DNA from: Phycisphaeraceae bacterium
GTDB taxonomy: Bacteria; Planctomycetota; Phycisphaerae; Phycisphaerales; SM1A02
DNA length: 64,000 nt
Assembly: GCA_019636735.1 (NCBI GenBank)
Contig: JAHBWY010000002.1
Coordinates: 186,001 to 250,000 of the forward strand
Direction of reading: 5' to 3'
A model generated the notes under the pieces. It was not told the origin of the DNA and ran no database searches. It saw only the letters and a program-made list of their open reading frames with translations. Position 1 is the first letter of the stretch, and each line of letters starts with the position of its first letter. Shown piece by piece: positions 1 through 7,372 of the stretch. The position numbers were made by a program, and so were the translations under genes.

Positions 1-1
1 C

Positions 2-1351
2 GCAGCGAGGGAGCTCTTCGAGCGAGGCGAGTTACGAGAAGTTCACAGGGCGCGCGCCTTCACCGACCCTGCGGTGGCGACGATCTCACGCATTATCCAC
101 GATGCCGCGCGAACCAGCACGAGAAGACTGATCCTGCTGACGGGAGTGCCCGGAGCGGGCAAGACACTGGTCGGCTTGCGCGTGGTTCACGCGCGGTTCC
201 TCGATGATCTCTCCGTTCATCGCCCCAGGGGCAAGCCAACGGCTCCAGCGGTCTATCTCTCGGGAAATGGACCGCTCGTCGAGGTTCTCCAGTACACGCT
301 GAGGAGTGCCGGCGGTGATGGCAAGGTCTTCGTTCGCGGCGTGAAGGACTATGTCAAGAGCTACTCGACTCGGCGCGAGCGCATCCCTCCCGAGCATGTG
401 CTGATCTTCGACGAGGCGCAACGGGCTTGGGATGCCCATCAGATCGCGGCGAAGCACACGAACTCACCGGGGCGCTCGGAGCCGGAGGAGTTCATCGAGT
501 TCGCCGAGCGCATCCCGGAGTGGAGCGTGGTGGTGGGCCTGATCGGCGGTGGACAGGAGATTCATGTTGGCGAGGAAGCAGGCCTTTCGCAATGGGCAAC
601 CGCGATTGCGACCTCGGGCTGTTCATCGGAGTGGTCCGTGCATGGTCCGCCCGCAGTCGCGCATGCGATGTCCTCGCTCGCGCCCGGCGCGTTTCATGCC
701 GACGAGGCACTCAACCTCGATCGGGAGATCCGCTTCCATTCGGCGCAGGACTTGCATCGCTTTGTTTCGGGGTTGCTCGAAGGCGAGCCGTGCGGGGAGC
801 TTGGACGACGGTCTCACGCCCTTGAGAACGCGGGCTTTCACCTGCGCGTGACGCGCGACCTTGAAGTGGCCCGCGACTACCTCCGCACGCGGTATGCCGA
901 TGACCCAAGCGCACGCTTCGGCATCCTCGCCTCGTCGAAGGACAAGGCGCTCGTCAACTTCGGGATCCCGAACGACTTTCAGTCGACGAAGCGTCTCCGT
1001 GTGGGACCATGGTATGGCGACGCCGAAGATGATCCGCAACAACGCTCCTGCCGGCGCCTCGAGACCTGTGTCACCGAGTTCTCCGCGCAGGGTCTCGAAC
1101 TGGACGCAGCGCTCGTCGCCTGGGGCACGGACTTTCGCTGGACTGGATCGAGCTGGTCCAACGACCAGGCGCGCGGGTACCGGCGCGGCGCGATGGTCCG
1201 CGATCCCTTCCGACTCCGAATGAACTCCTATCGCGTGCTGCTCACGCGAGGGCGTGACGGAACGGTGATCTTCGTCCCGCGTTGCACCGAGCTCGACGCG
1301 ACGCATCAGCGCCTCGTTGAGTGCGGCGTGAGATCGCTCGACGCGCCGTAG
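2..1351 (+). CDS. DUF2075 (Schlafen group 3-like) DNA/RNA helicase domain protein, 5' end cut by window
   Basis: The reading frame is open from base 2 with no stop before the GTG at 74, so the gene probably starts left of the window and 449 codons are visible. Counting from that GTG, a Walker A motif GVPGAGKT lies at residues 24-31, a Walker B-like LIFDEAQ at 110-116, and a late YRVLLTRGRDG block near the C-terminus. This combination is typical of DUF2075 P-loop NTPases, often annotated as Schlafen group 3-like helicases. Family members usually carry an extra N-terminal domain, which would lie outside the window. Such proteins are frequent in accessory and defence regions, but no defence neighbour is visible. 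The exact nucleic-acid substrate is unknown. Confidence 0.8.
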   Translation, partial: AARELFERGELREVHRARAFTDPAVATISRIIHDAARTSTRRLILLTGVPGAGKTLVGLRVVHARFLDDLSVHRPRGKPTAPAVYLSGNGPLVEVLQYTLRSAGGDGKVFVRGVKDYVKSYSTRRERIPPEHVLIFDEAQRAWDAHQIAAKHTNSPGRSEPEEFIEFAERIPEWSVVVGLIGGGQEIHVGEEAGLSQWATAIATSGCSSEWSVHGPPAVAHAMSSLAPGAFHADEALNLDREIRFHSAQDLHRFVSGLLEGEPCGELGRRSHALENAGFHLRVTRDLEVARDYLRTRYADDPSARFGILASSKDKALVNFGIPNDFQSTKRLRVGPWYGDAEDDPQQRSCRRLETCVTEFSAQGLELDAALVAWGTDFRWTGSSWSNDQARGYRRGAMVRDPFRLRMNSYRVLLTRGRDGTVIFVPRCTELDATHQRLVECGVRSLDAP

Positions 1352-1475
1352 CCTGCCACCATGGGCGGTCGATGGACTTCGGTGTGGGTCGGTCATGTGC
1401 TGTGGCACCTGAATGCCACGCGATCGACCAACGCCTTCCAAGTCACGCGCCACCGGCGCTCGCTCGCCAGCCCGG

Positions 1476-1649
1476 GATGCGGTGCAGGCAATCGACCCGC
1501 CTCGGCTGGTCAGGCGCTGTCTTCGTCCTGGATCAGGCGCGAGCCGCACGCGGTGCAGGCGAGCGATCCGCCTCGGCTGGTCAGGCGCTGTCTTCGTCCT
1601 GGATCAAGCGCGAGCCGCACGCGGTGCAGGCGAGCGATCCGCCTCGGCT
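1476..1649. repeat. 71-bp tandem direct repeat, about 2.4 copies
   Basis: Two full units start at 1500 and 1571 (each opening CCTCGGCTGG) and a third begins at 1642 with only CCTCGGCT. The part before 1500 (from 1476) resembles the end of a unit. The two full copies differ at a single A/G position that I can see. Because 71 is not a multiple of three, the repeat is not a coding repeat, although it keeps all frames open by chance. It fills the gap between the DUF2075 gene and tRNA-Cys. Bases 1352-1475 hold nothing I recognise. Confidence 0.85.
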
Positions 1650-1663
1650 TTGGCGCTGGAAAC

Positions 1664-1700
1664 GAAGAGACCCCCGCCCATGTCGGACGGGGGTCTCTTC
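1664..1700 (-). terminator. Terminator hairpin after tRNA-Cys
   Basis: A perfect 13-bp inverted repeat (arms 1664-1676 and 1688-1700, GAAGAGACCCCCG and its complement) encloses an 11-nt loop. It begins two bases past the discriminator of the minus-strand tRNA-Cys and is followed on that strand by GTTTCC. The T run is short. The hairpin is symmetric, so it could also stop plus-strand transcripts from the DUF2075 side. Confidence 0.75.
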
Positions 1701-1701
1701 A

Positions 1702-1775
1702 AGGCCGAGGCGGGATTTGAACCCGCGAATAACGGATTTGCAATCCGTCCCCTTAGGCCACTTGGGTACTCGGCC
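1702..1775 (-). tRNA. tRNA-Cys (anticodon GCA)
   Basis: Read on the minus strand, acceptor arms GGCCGAG/CTCGGCC pair over 7 bp. The anticodon stem ACGGA/TCCGT holds loop TTGCAAA with anticodon GCA, and the T arm is GCGGG-TTCAAAT-CCCGC. The discriminator is U73 (base 1702), a cysteine tRNA identity element. CCA is not encoded and must be added after transcription. The anticodon and the folded stems make the identity secure. Confidence 0.97.
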
Positions 1776-1805
1776 GAGCCTCCCCCAGCGGGGGAAGAGT
1801 TCCCT

Positions 1806-1834
1806 ATAGTGGCACCACCTTGTCTGCGCGTCAA
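1806..1834 (-). promoter_or_regulatory. Promoter of tRNA-Cys
   Basis: On the minus strand TTGACG (1834-1829) is separated by exactly 17 bp from CACTAT (1811-1806). The mature tRNA 5' end (1775) lies about 30 bases downstream, leaving a short leader for RNase P. The element overlaps the first codons of the divergent ORF if that ORF starts at the TTG at 1820. Confidence 0.6.
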
Positions 1835-3061
1835 CGCACCTTTGGTCTGAGTTCGGATTTTGGACGGCCGGCGGCTCCGTTCGTGCCGCTCGGGGTGATT
1901 CTGGCGTCGATCATGACCGCGGCTCTGGCCCTGGGGGCGGGAACCTTCCGCGCGAGTGCGACGACGCAATCCCCGACGCCATCTGGAGCTTCGGGAACTC
2001 CAACGACTCCGGCTGCACCATCGCGCTCTCAGGAGGCGGGTGGGGCGTCCAGCACCGAGGCCTCACAACGCGCGTCTGCAGGCGCGCCTGCAACCGAAGC
2101 CGATCCAGCGCGAGTGCCTCGCACGGACTCTCCATCGGCACATGCGTCTGACAAGCCGGCGGGCGCGGTCGCCGCGACGCCCGGCGCGGCGCCGACCCGA
2201 CGCTTCCCGCTCCTGCGCGAAGGGTCGAGTCTGGCGCGCGCTCCGGTCACGCTGCGCTATGACCCTGGCCCCGGCATCTGGATGATCACGCTTCGAGACG
2301 ATCTCGAGACCGAGGCCGATCGCGAAGTCGCGGCCCTGCCGTGCCAGGTGCTTGAGGACATGATCTCGCACATCCGCGGCCGCACGGAGGTGCAGTGGTT
2401 CGAACTCACCGCGCTCGTCCTGACCTATCGCGAGCACAACTTCCTGCTGCCTGTCTTTGCATCGCCACTTTCCGCAGAGCCACCTCGTCAGCCTCGCGCC
2501 GCGCTTCTTCCGCCCGGTGCCGCACCGATGCCTGCGATCGTTCCGGGTCCGATTCGAACGAATCCGCTGATTGGATCGCCCCTCGCCGGAGCTGCGGATG
2601 CCGGGATTGCCGAAGTCACCGCGCCGGCCGCGCCCTTTGACTCGGAGACCTTCGCTGCCGATGTGGAGCGGGCGCTCGATGAACGAATTGGCGTGGTCGC
2701 TCGAAGCAGCGATGCGGGGCCTGCCCGCACCGGCCGAGTCCTGCCGCCTGGCGTCGGCGGCGCTCCGCTCGTCAACCTCTCCGCGAACGAGCGCCTCCAG
2801 GATCGTCGCGGAGTGGTCACGCGAGACCCCGTCAGCGGAACCTGGCGCTTCGTCTTCCAGAGCGAGCGCACGGACTTCGGTGAGCGAGGCATCGAGCTGC
2901 TGCCCTCATCGGTGCTCGAGCGCATCGAGCGCTTCGTGCGCCAGAGTGAGACGCCTCCGCCGCTTCTCCTGAGCGGACAGCTCACCGTCTTCGAAGGGCG
3001 CAACTTCCTGCTACCGACCTCTTTTCGTACCGTCGCCTCCGGGCGATGGATCACCCCTTGA
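1820..3061 (+). CDS. Secreted or membrane-anchored protein with a duplicated unknown domain
   Basis: I do not recognise a named family. From the TTG at 1820 the protein has 413 residues: a basic N-terminus, a hydrophobic stretch at about 21-42 (signal peptide or anchor), a Ser/Thr/Ala/Pro-rich linker to about 130, and two related units at about 132-214 and 322-404. Both units share G-x-W near the start, a central LP-x2-VLE motif and a terminal NFLLP motif, with a Pro/Ala-rich spacer between them. The start is uncertain. TTG at 1820 overlaps the tRNA-Cys promoter and the first 20 codons have low GC3; GTG at 1883 or ATG at 1913 are alternatives, but they lose the basic n-region. The protein is likely cell-envelope located. 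It is followed 34 bp later by a cyclophilin gene on the same strand. Confidence 0.7.
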   Translation: MSARQRTFGLSSDFGRPAAPFVPLGVILASIMTAALALGAGTFRASATTQSPTPSGASGTPTTPAAPSRSQEAGGASSTEASQRASAGAPATEADPARVPRTDSPSAHASDKPAGAVAATPGAAPTRRFPLLREGSSLARAPVTLRYDPGPGIWMITLRDDLETEADREVAALPCQVLEDMISHIRGRTEVQWFELTALVLTYREHNFLLPVFASPLSAEPPRQPRAALLPPGAAPMPAIVPGPIRTNPLIGSPLAGAADAGIAEVTAPAAPFDSETFAADVERALDERIGVVARSSDAGPARTGRVLPPGVGGAPLVNLSANERLQDRRGVVTRDPVSGTWRFVFQSERTDFGERGIELLPSSVLERIERFVRQSETPPPLLLSGQLTVFEGRNFLLPTSFRTVASGRWITP

Positions 3062-3095
3062 ACCCTCCGCGCTGCGCGGAGCGAGTGAGACTTCC

Positions 3096-3584
3096 ATGAG
3101 CTATCCCACCGTCACTGTCGAGACCGATCAGGGCACCTTTCAGGTTGAACTCTGGAACGATGTCGCCCCCGGACATTCGGAGAACTTCCTGAAGCTTGTG
3201 CGCCAGGGCTTCTATGACGGCCTGTCGTTTCATCGCATCCTGCCGGGATTCGTGATCCAGGGCGGCTGCCCCAAGGGCGATGGAACAGGTGGCCCGGGGT
3301 GGCGCGTGAAGGCGGAGTTCAACGCGCGCGAGCATCAGCCGGGCGTGCTCTCGATGGCTCGATCGAACGATCCCGATTCGGCGGGCAGCCAGTTCTTCGT
3401 CTGCCTCACACGCGAGCACTGCAAGCATCTCGATCGCCAGTACACCGCGTTCGGCAAAGTGACGCGCGGCATGGATGTGGTCGAGAAGATCGCCGCCGCG
3501 CCGGTCGACCCCCGAAGCGGCAAGCCCTCGGGCAAGCCGCCTCGCATGGTCAAGGTGACCGAGGACGCGAAAGCGAAGACCTGA
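3096..3584 (+). CDS. Peptidyl-prolyl cis-trans isomerase, cyclophilin type
   Basis: This 162-residue protein is a single cyclophilin domain with no signal peptide, so it is probably cytoplasmic. It catalyses cis-trans isomerisation of X-Pro peptide bonds. The hallmarks are in order: FHRILPGFVIQGG near residues 46-58 (catalytic Arg in FHR), GVLSMAR, and the GSQFF core, ending with a conserved VVEKIA helix. The length matches compact bacterial PpiA/PpiB enzymes. A second, larger cyclophilin-domain gene lies just downstream on the opposite strand, in convergent orientation across a 255-bp gap that holds no recognisable gene. Confidence 0.93.
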   Translation: MSYPTVTVETDQGTFQVELWNDVAPGHSENFLKLVRQGFYDGLSFHRILPGFVIQGGCPKGDGTGGPGWRVKAEFNAREHQPGVLSMARSNDPDSAGSQFFVCLTREHCKHLDRQYTAFGKVTRGMDVVEKIAAAPVDPRSGKPSGKPPRMVKVTEDAKAKT

Positions 3585-3839
3585 GCGGTCGCGGTGACGC
3601 GTGCTTCCGTGAGCGCGTGGAAGGCCATCGTCGCGTGTGAGGTAGCGCGGCGTGAAGCTCGAGCGCCCATATCGATGGGCGCCGCGGCGAAGAGTCACGC
3701 GCGCACGGGTCCCTGACGAGTCGCGAAGAGGGTCGCGTCAGCGACCGCGCCAATGCTCTGCGTCCCCAGAGTCAACGACTGCGCTGAAGTTCTCGGTGTC
3801 GGCGGTCATCGCCCACTCTGAAGCTCTGCGTCTCGTGGG

Positions 3840-5024
3840 TCAGCGCTCCGGGTTCGCCGGAGGCGGGCCCGGTGGCGGCTCCCGGGGCAGGCGAAGATCG
3901 CGGCGGTCCACTCCCGGCATGCGCGCCGGTGCCGGCACCAGTTCGATGCGCTCGACGCGCGGCGGGTCCTTCGGGCGCCCGGTGCGAGGATCGTCGATGG
4001 GGACTTCGCTCATGCGGAGAATGGGCTCGCGTCCGCCGACGGCGTATCCGAAGGCGCAGTACTGGCCATCAAGTCTGGCCGTGCCCTCGCGCGACAGCGC
4101 GATGAAGAATTGACTCCCCGCGGAGTGCGGCTCGTCGCCGCGCGCCATCGAGAGCACGCCGAAGTCGTGCGGCAGATCGCTCGGCTCAAGCGCCAGGTTG
4201 AAACCCGGTCCGCCATCGCCCGTGGTGGTGGGGTCACCACCTTGCACGACGAATGGTCTTCCCTCGCGATCGCGCGGGACCACGCGGTGCATGACCGTCT
4301 GGTCATAGAAGCCCGCTTCGACGAGCGTCAGGAAGTTCCACACCGTGGCCGGCGCCGCATCAGGCGCAAACGCGAAGAGGATGGGACCGAACTCCGTGCG
4401 CATGATCGCATCGCGGTCGGGATAGACGCGAAACCCGCTGGTGATCGGCGAGTCGCCTTCAATCCACGACGATCGAAGTGCCGCAGCCGCGGGATCGTTG
4501 GGATCAAGCGGCTCGCTGCCCCATCCGATGATGCGCGTGAAGCGCGTTACGCCATCGGGGCGCTTCGCTTCGACGGTCCTGCATGGCGGTGGAGTACGAA
4601 GGGGCACGACCACCAGTGGCGTACCGGTCGGATGACCTCCACTCAGGAGTTGAAGCCACGCCGCGCGCTCGAGCGCATGAATGGGCGGAAGCATGGCGAG
4701 CGCGTCGTAGCGCCCCGCATCGATCGGCGTCGAGGCAAGGACCGTGCCGCTCGGTGCCATCAGCACGAGGTCGAGCGGCGGCGTGTTCGGAGGTCGCGTG
4801 ACCTCGATCCAGATCGGACCCTCCGGCTTGACCCAGGTTCGCTCCGACCGCATCGAGGGCAGAAGTTCGGGCAGCGGAGGCGGGCCCTCGGGCGCGGGTA
4901 ATGGAGCGGAGTGGGGCGCGATCGCACGCACCGGTTTCGGCGCGACCGCCGTGGAATCATCGGCGCGCGTCGAGGTGACGGTAAGGAGGAGCAGCGTGGC
5001 CACACTGGCGGCATGCGAATGCAT
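3840..5024 (-). CDS. Exported cyclophilin-domain protein with long N-terminal extension
   Basis: From the ATG at 5024 the protein has 394 residues. It starts with a signal peptide (hydrophobic core VATLLLLTV) and has a Pro-rich N-terminal half of unknown function. A cyclophilin domain occupies about residues 210-370, recognised by MHRVVPRD, FVVQGGD, GVLSMARG and GSQFFIALS. An in-frame ATG at 5060 exists but would add 12 residues before the signal peptide and sit 3 bp from the divergent gatB start, so 5024 is preferred. The tail is rich in Pro and Arg. It is probably a periplasmic prolyl isomerase acting on exported proteins; the first 200 residues may bind substrate or wall, which is inference only. 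Confidence 0.8.
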   Translation of the reverse strand: MHSHAASVATLLLLTVTSTRADDSTAVAPKPVRAIAPHSAPLPAPEGPPPLPELLPSMRSERTWVKPEGPIWIEVTRPPNTPPLDLVLMAPSGTVLASTPIDAGRYDALAMLPPIHALERAAWLQLLSGGHPTGTPLVVVPLRTPPPCRTVEAKRPDGVTRFTRIIGWGSEPLDPNDPAAAALRSSWIEGDSPITSGFRVYPDRDAIMRTEFGPILFAFAPDAAPATVWNFLTLVEAGFYDQTVMHRVVPRDREGRPFVVQGGDPTTTGDGGPGFNLALEPSDLPHDFGVLSMARGDEPHSAGSQFFIALSREGTARLDGQYCAFGYAVGGREPILRMSEVPIDDPRTGRPKDPPRVERIELVPAPARMPGVDRRDLRLPREPPPGPPPANPER

Positions 5025-5062
5025 CCTGGGATTGTCCTGCATGGAACCCGTATCATCCACCC

Positions 5063-6634
5063 ATGACTGCGGGATCCGGCGCTCCGAAATCGATGAAGCC
5101 AGCGGCGAAGATCGTGAAGTCGACGCTCAAGGTGGGGCTTGAGATCCATGTCGAACTCGCGACGCGGAGCAAGATGTTCACCCGCGTCGCCAATCCGGCG
5201 CAGGAGGGCTACTTCGACCGCGAGCCCAATTCGCTGGTCGATGCCGTCGTCGCCGCGCTGCCCGGCACGCTCCCGGTCATGAATCGGCGGGCCGTCGAGA
5301 TGTCCATCCAAGTGGGCCTCGCCCTCGGCTGCCACATCGCCCCGTTCAGCAAGTGGGATCGGAAGAACTACTTCTATCCCGACCTTCCCAAGGGCTACCA
5401 GATCAGCCAGTACGACCTTCCGCTCTGCGCGGATGGTGCCGTCGAGATCCCTGCCGCCGACGGTTCGTCGAAGCGCATCGGCATCATCAGGGCGCACCTC
5501 GAGGAGGACACCGGCAAACTGGGCCACGAGTTGCCGGGCGGACTTCACTACGAGGGCTCGCTCGTCGATCTCAATCGAGCGGGTACGCCGCTTCTTGAGA
5601 TCGTGACCGCGCCCGACTTCGATCGCGCCGAGGATGTCGTCACCTTCGCGAAGGAGCTGCGCCTCATCTGCACCTTCCTCGGGGTTTCCGAGGGCATCAT
5701 GCAGAAGGGCCACATGCGCTTCGAACCGAATGTGAATGTGCTCCTCGACCTCGAGGACGGACGCACGGTGGCCACTCCGGTCGTGGAGGTGAAGAACCTC
5801 AACTCCTTCAAGGCGCTGCGCGGCGCGATCGACCATGAGTTCGAGCGCCAGCCGAAGGCGTGGCTCGAGGATGGCCGCGAGATGGGGCCCGGGGCCAAGA
5901 GCACTCGCGGCTGGGATGATGAGCGCGGCATCACGCTGCTTCAGCGCACCAAGGAAGACGCCCACGATTACCGATACTTCCCCGACCCCGACCTCGTGCC
6001 GGTCATGGTCGACCAGGCGTGGATTGCGCAGGTGCGCGCCTCGCTCCCCGAACTTCCGGCGCAGCGGCGCGCCAGGTACGAGTCGAAGTTCGGGCTTGCG
6101 CCAGTCGATGCTCGCGTGCTCACCGAGGAGCGCACGACCTGTCTCTTCTTCGAGCGGTGCGTCGAGGCGTGCGTCGATGCTGGTCTGAGCGAAGCGAAGG
6201 CGGGCTTTGTCGCCGGGAAGTTCCTCCTCAACACCGGCGCGAAGTATGCGAACGAGCGGGGGCGTGCCCTTGAAACGCTCGGCGTGGCACCGGTACAGAT
6301 CGCCGAGATCATCACGCTCCGGGAGAAGGGCGAGGTTGGCCCGCAGGCGGCGGATCAGCTCTTCTCTTTGCTCTGCGATCCTTCGAAAACGGGGGCAAGC
6401 GCGCAGGATGTCGCGAAGGCGCACGGTCTCATCCAGGTGCGCGATGAGGGCCAACTCGATGCCTGGGTTCTCGCGGCGATTGAGGCGCAGCCGCAGGCCG
6501 CCGCCGATGTCGCGGCGGGGAAGGCGGCGGCCGTTGGTCGACTCGTCGGGCATGTTATGAAACTCTCGGGCGGAAAGGCCGATGCGAAGAGTGTGAATGA
6601 GAAGCTCATGGCCAAACTGCGGAGTGGCGCATGA
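5063..6634 (+). CDS. gatB: Asp-tRNA(Asn)/Glu-tRNA(Gln) amidotransferase subunit B
   Basis: GatB, with GatA and GatC, converts mischarged Glu-tRNA(Gln) or Asp-tRNA(Asn) to the amide form in the cytoplasm. The protein has 523 residues, slightly longer than the usual 470-490 because of about 20 extra N-terminal residues. Visible signatures are VGLEIHVEL at the start of the catalytic cradle, the EDTGKLGHE block, FEPNVNVL, and a C-terminal YqeY-like helical tail that binds the tRNA elbow. No gatA or gatC lies in the window, so the subunits are encoded apart. The stop overlaps the hpt start by ATGA, implying translational coupling. Confidence 0.97.
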   Translation: MTAGSGAPKSMKPAAKIVKSTLKVGLEIHVELATRSKMFTRVANPAQEGYFDREPNSLVDAVVAALPGTLPVMNRRAVEMSIQVGLALGCHIAPFSKWDRKNYFYPDLPKGYQISQYDLPLCADGAVEIPAADGSSKRIGIIRAHLEEDTGKLGHELPGGLHYEGSLVDLNRAGTPLLEIVTAPDFDRAEDVVTFAKELRLICTFLGVSEGIMQKGHMRFEPNVNVLLDLEDGRTVATPVVEVKNLNSFKALRGAIDHEFERQPKAWLEDGREMGPGAKSTRGWDDERGITLLQRTKEDAHDYRYFPDPDLVPVMVDQAWIAQVRASLPELPAQRRARYESKFGLAPVDARVLTEERTTCLFFERCVEACVDAGLSEAKAGFVAGKFLLNTGAKYANERGRALETLGVAPVQIAEIITLREKGEVGPQAADQLFSLLCDPSKTGASAQDVAKAHGLIQVRDEGQLDAWVLAAIEAQPQAAADVAAGKAAAVGRLVGHVMKLSGGKADAKSVNEKLMAKLRSGA

Positions 6635-7236
6635 GCGGTGCGTCGCCGCGCGAGGGCGATGCGACGGCGGGACAGCGCGCGCGGGGCGGTCCTCCATCGG
6701 ATCAGCGCGTCGATCGCGTGGTGGTGAGTGCCGAGGCGATCGCCGAGCGCATGCCGGCGCTCGCGGCGGAGATTGCTGCCGGGCTCGGACCCACGCCGCG
6801 AGATCCCGTGCTCGTCGCAGTCATGACCGGCGCGCTGATCTTCGCCGCCGATCTCGTGCGTCAACTTCCAGTGCCGCTGCGTCTTGGTCTTGCCACCGTC
6901 AGCAGCTATCCCGGCACGGCCACGACGAGCCAGGGGGCCAGGCTTCAGGGCGATCTGCCAAGCGACCTCGCGGGGCGCGATGTGATCCTGGTCGATGACA
7001 TCCTCGACTCGGGGCGCACGCTTCGGCTGCTCCAGTCGCGAATCATGGCGTTGAACCCGGCGTCTCTCCGCACCTGTGTGCTTCTGCGAAAGACGATTCC
7101 GAGCGCGCTCGAAACGCCATGCGATCACATCGGCTTCGACATTCCCGATGTCTTCGTGGTCGGTTACGGCCTCGACTACGACGGCTACTACCGGAATCTG
7201 CCCGCCGTCTTTGCAATGGTGCCTGTGACTTCGTGA
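6631..7236 (+). CDS. hpt: Hypoxanthine phosphoribosyltransferase
   Basis: This purine-salvage enzyme makes IMP (and usually GMP) from hypoxanthine or guanine and PRPP. The 201-residue protein has the type I phosphoribosyltransferase PRPP loop ILVDDILDSGRTL at about residues 119-131. An upstream MTGALIFAADL segment and a C-terminal DVFVVGYGLDYDGYYRNLP block, typical of HPRT rather than APRT, are also visible. About 30 residues before the core look disordered. The ATG overlaps the gatB stop (ATGA), so the two are probably co-translated although their functions are unrelated. Bases 7237-7372, between this gene and the convergent nuclease gene, hold nothing recognisable. Confidence 0.93.
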   Translation: MSGASPREGDATAGQRARGGPPSDQRVDRVVVSAEAIAERMPALAAEIAAGLGPTPRDPVLVAVMTGALIFAADLVRQLPVPLRLGLATVSSYPGTATTSQGARLQGDLPSDLAGRDVILVDDILDSGRTLRLLQSRIMALNPASLRTCVLLRKTIPSALETPCDHIGFDIPDVFVVGYGLDYDGYYRNLPAVFAMVPVTS

Positions 7237-7372
7237 GCGCGGCGCTCGCACTCCGACCTTCGCAATTCGGCGAGGAAGCGCGCTCGGCTCACTCCCGTTC
7301 CAGAGCGGGCGGCGATTTGCAGTGCCACGCGGCGTCGCTCGATGGCTCGCGCGGGCTAGGACCCGTCCTTGG

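Noticed and set aside
4760-6697. 645-codon minus-strand open frame opposite gatB
   Set aside because: It is the antisense shadow of gatB in high-GC DNA; the product shows no domain and would overlap a clear gene over its whole length.
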